From CAVQLX01 sp963811605 (GTDB lineage Bacteria; Desulfobacterota; Binatia; DP-6): a stretch of DNA of 64,000 bases. The translations under genes and the position numbers were made by a program. The notes beneath the pieces are model-generated. The model made no database searches. It saw nothing but the letters and a program-made list of their open reading frames with translations, and was not told where the DNA came from. The DNA is taken from assembly GCA_963811605.1 (NCBI GenBank), contig CAWESA010000013.1:1-64000 (forward strand), given 5' to 3'. Positions 9,075 to 16,406 of the stretch are shown piece after piece. Numbering within the stretch: position 1 is the stretch's first letter; each line of letters opens with the position of its first letter.

Positions 9075-9866
9075 TCAGGTGCCGCGCCCGGCCCGCTGCA
9101 GCCGGTCCGTGTCCGCCGCCGCGTCCGTCGTCTCGGCCGCCCAGGCGATGGCGGCATCGAGCTCCGCATACGGGAACTGCCGGACGTTCGCATCCAGCAG
9201 GTGGCGTCCCACCATCGGCGCCAGCTCCGCGGTCCAGCCGTCGGCGGCCACCGCGACGCGCCTGACGTGCGGGCGGTGCTCGCGCACGAACCGGACGTGT
9301 CGCAGCAGGCTGCCGAGGTTCTCCCACCCGGGGAAGGCGCGGGCATGTAGGACGAGCCCGTGCAGCTCGCCGTGGCTGCGGATCCACGGATCGACGGTCC
9401 GCGAGATCGCGTCGAAGTCCTCGCGGGTGAGCGCGGCGGTCGGCTCGACCACGAGCACGCCCACCTCGGCCAGCAATCGGCGCGTCACCGTGATGCCCGC
9501 CGTCGCGTCGGCCAGCCAGGTGAGCGCGGCATCCCACTGCGCCTCCGCGAAGATCGCGACCGGACACGGAAGCGCCGCACCGGCGAGCCGGAGGACGGCG
9601 CGGATCCACAGCACGTCGCTCACGACCGCAACCCGCTCGAAGACCTCGAGATGGCGCAGGCCGAGGCGGACGTCTGCCCACGCTCCGCCGAGGGTATACC
9701 CGTCGAACGCGGGGCCGACATGGTAGAGGATTCGGAGGCGACGGTGCGTGCGGGCGGCGTCCTCGAGGAGCGGTCGGACGGCCGCCTCGTAGTCCGCCTC
9801 GCTCACGGTGCCCGAGGCGCGGAGCCCGTCAATTCCCGGCGGCAGGTCATCGAGTCGTTCGATCAT
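9075..9866 (-). CDS. tandem SpoIIAA/STAS-like protein
   Basis: A 263-residue soluble protein built of two SpoIIAA-like (STAS-type) halves, about 1-125 and 135-255. Each half has the pattern of a buried strand (RILYHVG; LHGLVLHA), an amphipathic helix and a second strand (RVAVVSD; RVAVAAD). The first half has GLRHLEVFERVAVVSD and the second GSLLRHVRFVREHRPHVRRVAVAAD. This is a duplication of the family seen in single-domain stress proteins. No catalytic residues can be assigned. It is convergent with the CBS gene and shares a strand with the Rho-N-type small gene 52 bp upstream, possibly one transcript. Confidence 0.8.
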   Translation of the reverse strand: MIERLDDLPPGIDGLRASGTVSEADYEAAVRPLLEDAARTHRRLRILYHVGPAFDGYTLGGAWADVRLGLRHLEVFERVAVVSDVLWIRAVLRLAGAALPCPVAIFAEAQWDAALTWLADATAGITVTRRLLAEVGVLVVEPTAALTREDFDAISRTVDPWIRSHGELHGLVLHARAFPGWENLGSLLRHVRFVREHRPHVRRVAVAADGWTAELAPMVGRHLLDANVRQFPYAELDAAIAWAAETTDAAADTDRLQRAGRGT

Positions 9867-9918
9867 CGTCGTGTTCTCCGCGGCCGCGTCGCCACCCAGG
9901 GACGACCTGGCCGCCGCG

Positions 9919-10208
9919 TCAGCGCAGCGCCCGGATGAGCTTCCGCTTGCTCATCCGGCTCCGTCCCTCGACGTCTGCTCCCTGGCCCGGTTGTACAGCT
10001 CCCGACGCGTCCGTTCCTCGAGCGGCCGGTTCGGGTTGCCGGTGCCCTCCGTCGTCCGATTCGGCGTGCGACCCTGCTGGCGACGGTCCCTGTTCACCGT
10101 GCGCGCCGCGATCTCCTGCGCGCGCTCTGCCGACGCCCCACGTTGCCGCGTGCTCTGCTTGATGTGCTCGCATTTGCGCTCGTCGCGGCCGCTCCATGCA
10201 CCGGGCAT
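9919..10208 (-). CDS. Rho-N domain small protein (plasmid-stabilisation/ChaB-neighbour type), one frameshift
   Basis: A small basic protein of about 96 residues. Starting at ATG 10208 it reads MPGAWSGRDERKCEHI, then AERAQEIAARTVN, TEGTGNPNRPLEERTRRELY and NRAREQ. It then needs one added base at about 9975-9980 to continue as DVEGRSRMSKRKLIRALR and stop at 9919-9921. The C-terminal part (ELYNRARE..VEGRSRMSKRKLIRAL) is a Rho-termination-factor N-terminal/SAP-like helical motif that binds nucleic acid. Without the repair it ends as QTSRDGAG at 9951. Homologues are common in rhizobial and other soil bacteria beside stress genes. Nucleic-acid binding is family inference. Confidence 0.75.
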
Positions 10209-10453
10209 GGTCTTCTTCCTCGGTCGAGCACGGTGCAACGGCTGTGCCCGAAGTGAAGGGCCGTGCGTGGATGAGCATCGAGCTGCTGCTCGGGGGCGCT
10301 CACGCCGCCGGCGTCGTACGCCCCGGCATCGAGGAGACCGCGCTCCAGCGCGCTGGCTGAAAGTCGGGGAAATTGCGCAGTAGGAACTGAGGATGTGGAG
10401 CGGAGCGACCGCGCGGTGCAGTATTTCAAGCGCCGCAGAGCAGGGTGGTGGGG

Positions 10454-10885
10454 TCAGAACCCGACCTCGAGCTCCAGCCGGATCAGCGAGCTCGAGTCGC
10501 CGGGCCCCGGCAGGCTTTCCCGCTCGTACACGAGTGACAGTGCCCGGAGGCGGCCCATCCGGCGCGGCAGCAGGTTCAGGGCGCCGTAGCGCGTGCCATC
10601 GACCGGCGCGGCGAATACCGGCGGGTCGCGGTCTCCGGGATCGACCGCATACAGGTCGGGGATGGCAAATGACGCCGGCAGGAAGGACGGACGCCACGGC
10701 GTGCGCCGCACGGCGGGCGGAAGTTCACGAGCGACCCGGCCGCCGACACGGACGGCGAGGCCAGGCGGCCCGAGCCGGGGCATCGGAGCCCCTCCCTGCC
10801 CGGGCGCCGAAGGCCCCTCCGCGCTCGCCACCGCGCCGAATGCCAGCAGCACCGTCACGATCAGAGCGCGGGAGGCCGTCTCCAT
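10454..10885 (-). CDS. exported hypothetical protein
   Basis: 143 residues. METASRALIVTVLLAFGAVASAEG is a clear signal peptide with likely cleavage after ASA (about residue 23), so the product is probably periplasmic or surface-located. The mature chain is rich in Pro, Gly and Arg and ends SSSLIRLELEVGF. That terminal strand with a C-terminal Phe is typical of small outer-membrane-associated beta proteins, but no family is recognised. I chose ATG 10885 because it begins the signal peptide. Function unknown. Confidence 0.55.
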   Translation of the reverse strand: METASRALIVTVLLAFGAVASAEGPSAPGQGGAPMPRLGPPGLAVRVGGRVARELPPAVRRTPWRPSFLPASFAIPDLYAVDPGDRDPPVFAAPVDGTRYGALNLLPRRMGRLRALSLVYERESLPGPGDSSSLIRLELEVGF

Positions 10886-11247
10886 CACGGCGTCCTGGCG
10901 CGGGCAGGCGCCTCGTTCTCCCGGATGCGCACCGCGCCCGACCTGCTGAGCCGGGAGTGGGCACGGCACGTGATTCTACAAAGTGCCGCGGCCGAGCCGG
11001 TCATGGCGCCAATCGCTCCGGGCTCACCGAGGTGCCGGGCACGCCGACCCTCACGCTCGCACCAGATCGCCACGACGACGCGGGCCGTGCTCGTACGCAT
11101 GTCGAGTCCTGCGGTGATCGACGAGCATCTCCCGTGCCATAGGGCATCTACTTCAAGGACTACGGGCATGTGGGGGGCGCGGTGCGCTCCACGATGCAGT
11201 ACTGCTCACGGCGCGGGGACGATGCGGCCCTCCGAGCTGCGCGTTCG
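10886..11247. other. 362-bp stretch without a supported gene
   Basis: Nothing here reads as a conserved protein on either strand. It lies between the exported-protein gene and the integrase remnant, and may be decayed island DNA, perhaps the former 5' part of the integrase. Confidence 0.4.
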
Positions 11248-11480
11248 TGACCTCGTATCGCGGCTCGAGGTACCGCGCTCTCGCCTTCACGACCAGCGCC
11301 GCACCCATGCCGCCCACCTCTTGAAGCACGGCGTGCATCCGAAGGTGGTCAGCGAGCGGCTCGGGCACGCCAACAGCCGCATCACTCTCGACACCTACTC
11401 GCGCGTCCCCCGGCATGCGGGACGGCTCGGCCCGGCGCGTGGACGTGGCCCTTCGAGCAACGACCGACAAGACGACGTGA
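11248..11480 (+). pseudogene. tyrosine recombinase/phage integrase C-terminal remnant
   Basis: Only the last 70-80 codons of a site-specific tyrosine recombinase remain. They read SRLHDQRRTHAAHLLKHG, then HPKVVSERLGHANSRITLDT and YSR. The catalytic-core box II (H-x-x-R as HDQR) and the LGH box are present. After TYSR the frame must shift across the CCCCC run at about 11410 to give SPGMRDGSARRVDVALRATT and a stop at 11478-11480; this supplies the usual PGM...A-ARVD C-terminal tail. No start codon or N-terminal arm-binding domain is recognisable upstream. It ends 78 bp before tRNA-Sec, a place where integrating elements are often found. Confidence 0.75.
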
Positions 11481-11558
11481 GGCGCTTGGCTTGCAATCGA
11501 TTTGCAACCTGCTACCGGGCTGCCGTCGGGACTCCGAAAAGCCCAGGAAATCAAGCAC

Positions 11559-11654
11559 GGAGAAGGAAGAGGCCCGGTGGCCTCACCGGTCTTCAAAACC
11601 GCGTTGTCCCGCCTGGTGCGGGATGGAAGGTTCGACTCCTTCCCTTCTCCGCCA
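11559..11654 (+). tRNA. selC: tRNA-Sec (anticodon UCA)
   Basis: A 96-nt selenocysteine tRNA. It has an 8-bp acceptor stem (GGAGAAGG with CCTTCTCC) and a 6-bp D stem (GAGGCC/GGCCTC) with a 4-nt loop. The anticodon loop is CTTCAAA with UCA at 11593-11595. A long extra arm (TCCCGC/GCGGGA, loop CTGGT), a 5-bp T stem (GAAGG/CCTTC, loop TTCGACT) and an encoded GCCA end follow. The 8-bp acceptor plus 6-bp D stem and long variable arm are hallmarks of bacterial tRNA-Sec and exclude tRNA-Ser or an opal suppressor. The outermost anticodon-stem pair is a C-C mismatch. The organism should therefore use selenocysteine; selA, selB and selD are not in this window. Confidence 0.95.
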
Positions 11655-11696
11655 GCTTCCCTTGCTCTCGGCGGCCCGGCGTCGTACGCGACGCGC

Positions 11697-12287
11697 ATGA
11701 CGCAGACCACCGTTTCCCTGCTCGTGATCGGCGCGCTCGCCGTGGGAAGTGCCTACGCCCTGCCCCCGCCCGCGGCCCCGAGCTTCACCGCCACGTACAA
11801 GCACACCATGACGAGCCCGACCGACCCGACCGTCTCGGACACCACCGAGATCAGCGTATCCAAGGATCGCTCGCGCTGGGAACGCCAGAAGGACAAGTTC
11901 GTCACGCTGCACGACCGCGGCGCGAAGACGATGACCGCGTTCGGCGGCGAGATGCCGGCGAAGAAGGCCGGCCGGTCGTCGCTGCGGCCGACGGCGGCGT
12001 GGGAGTTCGGCTTCGCGACGATCGCCGCCGAGAGCAAGCCACCCGTCGAGAGCGGGACGGCCACCATCGCCGGACACCGCTGCACCGACCTGCAGTTCGA
12101 TTCCGAGAAGTTCGGCAAGCCCAAGCTGTGCGTGACCGACGAGGGCATCGTGGCGCGCTTCTTCCTGGACGATCCGGAGGACGGGTCGGTCACCACGTTC
12201 GAGGCCGAGAAGATCACGCTGGGCGAGCCGCCGGCGTCGGCGTTCACGGTCCCCGACGGCTACGAGATCGAGAACATGGAGCCATAG
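11697..12287 (+). CDS. exported protein of unknown function
   Basis: 196 residues starting at ATG 11697 with a signal peptide (MTQTTVSLLVIGALAVGSAYA, cleavage likely after AYA). The mature part looks like a beta-rich periplasmic protein. It contains a repeated SFTATYKHTMTS...ISVSKDRSRWERQKDKFVTL pattern and two cysteines (HRCTDL and KLCVTD, about 120 and 137) that could form a disulfide. The layout resembles DUF4412-type proteins, but I do not claim membership. It begins 42 bp after tRNA-Sec and converges on the chromate-transporter genes. Function unknown. Confidence 0.65.
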   Translation: MTQTTVSLLVIGALAVGSAYALPPPAAPSFTATYKHTMTSPTDPTVSDTTEISVSKDRSRWERQKDKFVTLHDRGAKTMTAFGGEMPAKKAGRSSLRPTAAWEFGFATIAAESKPPVESGTATIAGHRCTDLQFDSEKFGKPKLCVTDEGIVARFFLDDPEDGSVTTFEAEKITLGEPPASAFTVPDGYEIENMEP

Positions 12288-12301
12288 CAGGACGCCGCGC
12301 G

Positions 12302-12823
12302 TCAGCGGAACACGAGCGCGCCGGCGGCGCCGCAGGCTGCGATCACGAACACCGGATTCACGTTGCGGGCGAGCAGGACGGCGGCGGCGGCGATTGCGAG
12401 CCCGATGGCGCGATCATCGGCCAGGGCCTCGCGCGACAGGCTGATCACGCCCGCGGTCATCAGGCCGATGGTGATCGGCGCGAGGCCGCGGCGGATCGAC
12501 TCGCGCCACGGCCAGCCCGAGAGGTGCTGCCAGCCGCGGCCGGCCACCAGCGCGAGCACGCTCGAGGGGATGAAGAACGCGAGCCACGCGACCACGGCGC
12601 CGGCGAGCCCGGCCGTCTGGAGGCCGATCAGCAGCACCATGTTCATGTTCGGGCCGGGCGCCATCTGCCCGAGGCTGTAGAAGTCGACGAACTGATCGCC
12701 GGTGAGCCAGTGCGCCTGCTGGACCGTGAGCTGCTTCATCTCGGGCAGCACCGAGAGCCCGCCCCCGACCGCGAGGAGCGACAGGAGCGCGAAGACGCCG
12801 GCGAGGTGCGCCAGCAGGCTCAC
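12302..12823 (-). CDS. chromate transporter family, second half-protein
   Basis: 173 residues, about five membrane segments, CHR-family half-protein. Hallmarks are LLAVGGGLSVLPEM near the N-terminus and the SLGQMAPGPNMN motif. I place the start at GTG 12823, which overlaps the upstream stop as GTGA and gives the hydrophobic start VSLLAHLAG. A longer reading from ATG 12853 would overlap the partner by 34 nt. It pairs with the adjacent half-protein as in split short-chain chromate transporters, which work as heterodimers. Chromate export is the family name; the true anion is uncertain. Confidence 0.85.
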   Translation of the reverse strand: MSLLAHLAGVFALLSLLAVGGGLSVLPEMKQLTVQQAHWLTGDQFVDFYSLGQMAPGPNMNMVLLIGLQTAGLAGAVVAWLAFFIPSSVLALVAGRGWQHLSGWPWRESIRRGLAPITIGLMTAGVISLSREALADDRAIGLAIAAAAVLLARNVNPVFVIAACGAAGALVFR

Positions 12824-13383
12824 GGCGCTTCCCGCCCCGGTCGATAGAGCCACACGGCGAGGGGCCCGAGCACCGCGAGCACGACCACCAGGGGCAGATG
12901 GAAGCGGCTGACCGCCACCACGGTGGCGAGCACCAGCAGGAGGTCGGTCGCGCCGCCCAGCTGCTTGCGCCCGAGCTGCACGGTGACGACGCCCAGCAGC
13001 GCCACCGCGGCGGCGCCCGCGCCGTCGAGGACGCGCGCCACGGCGGGCTGCTCGCCATGCGCGCCGTAGAGGATCCCGACGACCAGCAGGACCAGAGCGC
13101 CCGGCAGCATCACGCCGAGGAACGCGGCCACCGCGCCGGGCACGCCGCGCAGCTGATCGCCGACCAGGATGCTCACGTTGGTCGAGTTGAGGCCGGGCAG
13201 CGTCTGCCCGATCTCGAGCGCGGCCAGGAAGTCGTCGTCGTTCACCCAGCCACGGCGCCCGACCAGCACGTCGCGCAGGTAGGCCACCATGCCGCCGCCG
13301 AAGCTGACCGACCCGATGACGAGGAAGGTCGAGAAGATGGCGCCGAGACCGGGGCGGGGACGGCCCGCGCCGGCGTCACTCAT
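12820..13383 (-). CDS. chromate transporter family, first half-protein
   Basis: 187 residues from ATG 13383. It shows the CHR-domain signatures SVSFGGGMVAYLRD and EIGQTLPGLNSTNVSILVGD, followed by four or five hydrophobic helices. It overlaps the upstream CYTH-like gene by 8 nt and the downstream partner by 4 nt, so the three are translationally coupled. It probably forms an inner-membrane heterodimer with the next gene product for anion (chromate/sulfate) transport. The order, first half then second half, is as in other split CHR pairs. Confidence 0.87.
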   Translation of the reverse strand: MSDAGAGRPRPGLGAIFSTFLVIGSVSFGGGMVAYLRDVLVGRRGWVNDDDFLAALEIGQTLPGLNSTNVSILVGDQLRGVPGAVAAFLGVMLPGALVLLVVGILYGAHGEQPAVARVLDGAGAAAVALLGVVTVQLGRKQLGGATDLLLVLATVVAVSRFHLPLVVVLAVLGPLAVWLYRPGREAP

Positions 13384-14266
13384 GGTGCCGGGGTGTCGTC
13401 TTTCCCAGACCGTAGACCACGGCGGTCTTGGTGAGCCCGAGGGCCAGCCAGGCGTGCGCCGCGCTCTGCAGGTGCACGAAGAGGTCGTCGGCACGCTTGC
13501 GCGACTTCTTGTGCAGGTCCTCGTCCCGCGTGAAGCGCACCTGGTAGCCGACCTCCGCGATCAGCGCGGGACCGATCGCATGAGGCCGCCAGACCGCGAG
13601 ATCGACCTTGCCCTCGACGCCATGGCCGAAGTCCAGGACGCCCAGGGGTTCCAGCACCTCGGTCATGCGCGCTTCCTGCACCACCGCGAGCTGCGGACCC
13701 GCACGCTCGAGGAGCTCGCGCAGGGCGGGAAACACGTGCAGCGCACGGGTGACGTCGGCATCGAGGTGCAACCCGGGCGCCGTCACGACGCAGCTGTGCG
13801 AGAACAGGCTGCGGATGCCGCCGGCGCGCTCGCGCGGCGGCAGCAGCTCCTCCTTGAACTTGATGCGATAGCTGCGCTCGGTCGCCGGCCGCAGGTCGAC
13901 GGCCGCGGCCTTGTCCCTGTTCTCGTGGCGGAACTTGACGGTGAGCTCGGGGTCGGCGGTCGGCCATCCGTCGCGGTGCCGCGTGCGACGCCGCATGATG
14001 AACGACGACTCGTAGAGCGCGAAGCGCGCGGTATCGTAGAACAGCACCTCGCGCAGCAGGTCCTCGCGCGTCACGCTCTTGTGCGAGACCCCCACGCCGA
14101 CGTGATGCGCGGCATCGCGGACGAGCTTGCCGAACTCGGAGAACGCGTCGCGCTCCGCGAAGCGCTCGGGCCGCAGGATGATCTTGTACTCGCGGTACTC
14201 GACGGCATCGAGCGGATGGCCGTCGGAGTAGGTCGACGCGGCATGCGAGGAGCTGGATGTCGTCAC
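13376..14266 (-). CDS. CYTH-like/VTC-like domain protein of unknown function
   Basis: A 296-residue soluble protein that starts with GTG 14266. It has alternating basic and acidic strands reminiscent of CYTH/VTC tunnel enzymes that bind polyphosphate-type substrates: EYREYKIILRPERF near the N-terminus, SFIMRRRTRHRDGW, DPELTVKFRHEN and RSYRIKFKEELLPP. A C-terminal acidic-basic segment (VEGKVDLAVWRP...YQVRF) completes the barrel-like pattern. The ExEx(K/R) start and the RRR and KFR strands are what suggest the fold; the assignment is tentative. It sits between msrA (10 bp upstream) and the chromate transporter halves (8-nt overlap), all on the minus strand. Confidence 0.6.
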   Translation of the reverse strand: MTTSSSSHAASTYSDGHPLDAVEYREYKIILRPERFAERDAFSEFGKLVRDAAHHVGVGVSHKSVTREDLLREVLFYDTARFALYESSFIMRRRTRHRDGWPTADPELTVKFRHENRDKAAAVDLRPATERSYRIKFKEELLPPRERAGGIRSLFSHSCVVTAPGLHLDADVTRALHVFPALRELLERAGPQLAVVQEARMTEVLEPLGVLDFGHGVEGKVDLAVWRPHAIGPALIAEVGYQVRFTRDEDLHKKSRKRADDLFVHLQSAAHAWLALGLTKTAVVYGLGKTTPRHHE

Positions 14267-14276
14267 GGTCGTCGCC

Positions 14277-14933
14277 TCAGCGCGCCGACGAGACCAGGCC
14301 CACGGGGCAGCTCACGCCCGTGCCGCCCATCCCGCAGTACCCGGCCGGATTCTTGGCGAGATACTGCTGGTGGTAGTCCTCGGCATAGTAGAACTCCGGC
14401 GCCGGCACGATCTCGGTGGTGATCTCGCCGTGGCCGCGCGCCATGAGCGCCCGTTGATAGGCGTCGCGCGACGCCTCCGCGGCCGCGCGCTGCGCGTCCG
14501 ACGCGTAGTAGATCCCCGACCGGTACTGCGTGCCGACGTCGTTTCCCTGCCGCATTCCCTGGGTCGGGTCGTGATCCTCCCAGAAGAGCCGCAGCATGGC
14601 GTCGTACGTCGTCGCGCGCGGATCGAAGACGACCAGGACGACCTCGGCGTGCCCGGTGAGACCGGAGCAGACCTCCTCGTAGGTCGGGTTGGGCGTGTGG
14701 CCCCCGGCGTATCCCACCGCCGTGGTGTACACGCCGGCGGCCTGCCAGAACTTCTTCTCGGCGCCCCAGAAGCAGCCCATGCCGAACACCGCCCGCTCGA
14801 GACCTTCGGGAAACGGAGGCTCGAGCGGCGTGCCCTTCACGAAATGCCGGGCAGGAACGGGCATGCGGGCGCTGCGTCCGGGCAGCGCCTCCTCGGGCGA
14901 CGGAACACGGAGCTTGCGAGCGAAGAGTGCCAT
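14277..14933 (-). CDS. msrA: peptide-methionine (S)-S-oxide reductase MsrA
   Basis: 218 residues. It reduces methionine-S-sulfoxide in damaged proteins. The nucleophile lies in GMGCFWGAEKKFW (cysteine, not selenocysteine, despite the tRNA-Sec nearby). YAGGHTPNPTYEEVCSG, the HDPTQGMRQGNDVGTQYRS block and the C-terminal resolving region YCGMGGTGVSCP are all present. I chose ATG 14933 because it is preceded at 6 nt by a TACGAA box, while a longer frame upstream is not family-like. It is the first gene of a minus-strand run with the CYTH-like protein and chromate transporter halves, suggesting an oxidative-stress unit. Confidence 0.95.
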   Translation of the reverse strand: MALFARKLRVPSPEEALPGRSARMPVPARHFVKGTPLEPPFPEGLERAVFGMGCFWGAEKKFWQAAGVYTTAVGYAGGHTPNPTYEEVCSGLTGHAEVVLVVFDPRATTYDAMLRLFWEDHDPTQGMRQGNDVGTQYRSGIYYASDAQRAAAEASRDAYQRALMARGHGEITTEIVPAPEFYYAEDYHQQYLAKNPAGYCGMGGTGVSCPVGLVSSAR

Positions 14934-14939
14934 GGCTGC

Positions 14940-14945
14940 TTCGTA
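14940..14945 (-). promoter_or_regulatory. -10-like box (TACGAA) of putative leaderless msrA transcript
   Basis: On the minus strand, GCTACGAA ends 6 nt before the msrA ATG and there is no Shine-Dalgarno. It is one of several such boxes at this spacing in the window. Confidence 0.35.
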
Positions 14946-14982
14946 GCATGCCGCGCGGACCGGTGGCAGACTCCAGGGCACC

Positions 14983-15945
14983 TCAGCCACTCGTCACGCG
15001 CAGGGTGAACGCGGCGTCGTACCGGCCGCCGGGCGGAACGAGCCGCAGGTCCGGCGCGCCACGAACCAGGGCGTTCCCCGGCGCGGTCATGGGCTCGAAG
15101 CAGATGAACGACGCCCCCGGCGGGCTGAAGACCTGGGTGAAGGGGTAGCCGCGGTCGAACCCCATCTCGATGCGGCGCCCGCCGGCCGCGACCGCGCACC
15201 GGTCCGGCGCCACGAAGGCGTCGTCGAAGCTCCGGTCACCCAGCTGGCCGGGGGGAACCGCCACGGGGGCGCGCTCCCCGGTGGGCAGCATGCGCTCGTC
15301 GAGCACGATGCGCTCGCGCACCGGCAGCTCGACGTACCAGTCCGTGCGCGGGACCTCCGGGAGGGTGAGATAGGGATGGAACCCGAACGCGACCGGCACC
15401 GCGACGTCGCCGGTGGGCGTCAGCCCCGTCTCCACGGTCAACGACTCGTCGCGCAGGGTCACGCCCAGCACCAGATCGTGCGGGAACGGGAACGCGGCGA
15501 GGAGCACCGGATCGGGCGAGAAGCGCAGGCGGGCGGTCAGGCGCGCGCACTCGGCCGTGACGTCCTCGGTCTCGACGTCGAATCGCGACCGGCCCGGCAG
15601 CAGGCCATGGATGGGCAGGCCGTGCTCCTCGAGGTGCAGGACGCCGGAGGCCGGGTCGAGGGTGACCGCGACGCCGGCGACGGTGTAGCGGAACCCGTCG
15701 AGTCGATTCGCCCACGGATGCAGGAGCGGGATGCCCATGGTGCTGCCGGCGTGGGCGTAGCGCGCGACGCCGCCGCGCCGATCGAGCAGCTCCACCCCCT
15801 GGTGGCGCAGCGAGCTGCCGACCATGCCGGCGCCGACGACGAACGTCGCCGCGAGCGTCCCGCGCGGCGACACGAGGGTACGCGCGGCGAAGCCGTCGAC
15901 GGCGGTCTCGACGATGCGGGCCCGAGCCACGACGGACCGGCCCAT
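14983..15945 (-). CDS. aldose 1-epimerase family protein
   Basis: 320 residues, galactose-mutarotase-like beta-sandwich enzyme interconverting sugar anomers in the cytoplasm. Conserved elements are LLHPWANRLDGFRYTVAG (about 75-92), the catalytic-His segment EEHGLPIHGLLPGR, PVAFGFHPYLTLPE with the second conserved His, and the C-terminal FICFEPMTAPGNALVRG with the catalytic Glu (EPMTA). It is a single gene on the minus strand, about 50 bp upstream of msrA. Length and frame are normal. The exact sugar is unknown. Confidence 0.9.
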   Translation of the reverse strand: MGRSVVARARIVETAVDGFAARTLVSPRGTLAATFVVGAGMVGSSLRHQGVELLDRRGGVARYAHAGSTMGIPLLHPWANRLDGFRYTVAGVAVTLDPASGVLHLEEHGLPIHGLLPGRSRFDVETEDVTAECARLTARLRFSPDPVLLAAFPFPHDLVLGVTLRDESLTVETGLTPTGDVAVPVAFGFHPYLTLPEVPRTDWYVELPVRERIVLDERMLPTGERAPVAVPPGQLGDRSFDDAFVAPDRCAVAAGGRRIEMGFDRGYPFTQVFSPPGASFICFEPMTAPGNALVRGAPDLRLVPPGGRYDAAFTLRVTSG

Positions 15946-15995
15946 GCCACGCGCGCCGGCGTCCTGGCAACCATGGTGGCGCGACGTGACCCAGC

Positions 15996-16024
15996 TTGAG
16001 CGGGGGCGACGAAGGCGCTACCTG
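15996..16024 (+). promoter_or_regulatory. candidate leaderless promoter of lipoprotein gene
   Basis: TTGAGC (15996-16001), a 17-bp spacer and TACCTG (16019-16024) lie 5 nt before GTG 16030. The spacing fits a sigma-70-type promoter whose transcript would start at about the start codon. Confidence 0.4.
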
Positions 16025-16029
16025 GACGC

Positions 16030-16398
16030 GTGCCCCGCACGAGCCGGCTGCTGTCGTGGATCGTGGGCGCGCTCTCCATGGGCGCCGGCGCGTGCAACAC
16101 CGGCATCCCGACGCCTACCTTCCCGCAGCTCCAGGCGGTGGGCGAGGTGGGGGAGTACGGAACCGAGCGCGTCACCGCCAGCGACGGGTGTCGCAAGAGC
16201 GCCACCTCGATCGACGTCTACCTCGCCTGCATGACGGACAAGGGGTGGGAGTTCATCCCCCGGGACACCACCTATCCCGCGCCCGAGTGCTGGAGCCTGC
16301 GTACGGCCGGCGACCCGCGCCAGCTGCCGACCGGCCAGTGCTTCCGCCGCGCGAGGAGCGCGCCGCCCGCGCCGGTCGCTCCCGTCGCCGCTCCCTAG
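16030..16398 (+). CDS. small lipoprotein of unknown function
   Basis: 122 residues beginning with GTG 16030. An N-terminal basic-hydrophobic signal (PRTSRLLSWIVGALSMG) is followed by the lipobox AGAC at about 19-22, so Cys22 would be lipidated. The mature protein has three further Cys (DGCRKS, LACMTDKGW, PECWSL) and a Pro/Ala-rich tail (RSAPPAPVAPVAAP). The central CRKS...YLACMTDKGW motif resembles small bacterial lipoproteins, but no function is known. It is flanked by the divergent aldose epimerase and converges on the respiratory operon (8 bp gap). Confidence 0.7.
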   Translation: MPRTSRLLSWIVGALSMGAGACNTGIPTPTFPQLQAVGEVGEYGTERVTASDGCRKSATSIDVYLACMTDKGWEFIPRDTTYPAPECWSLRTAGDPRQLPTGQCFRRARSAPPAPVAPVAAP

Positions 16399-16406
16399 CG
16401 GCAGCG

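Noticed and set aside
8598..9350. CBS protein with a long C-terminal extension
   Set aside because: The extension overlaps a convergent conserved gene by 275 nt and is Arg-rich; a one-base correction gives a normal end at 9039.
1..11654. Direct-repeat attachment site matching the tRNA-Sec 3' end
   Set aside because: I did not find a copy of the last 20 nt of the tRNA in the first 11.5 kb by eye; the other end may be outside the window.
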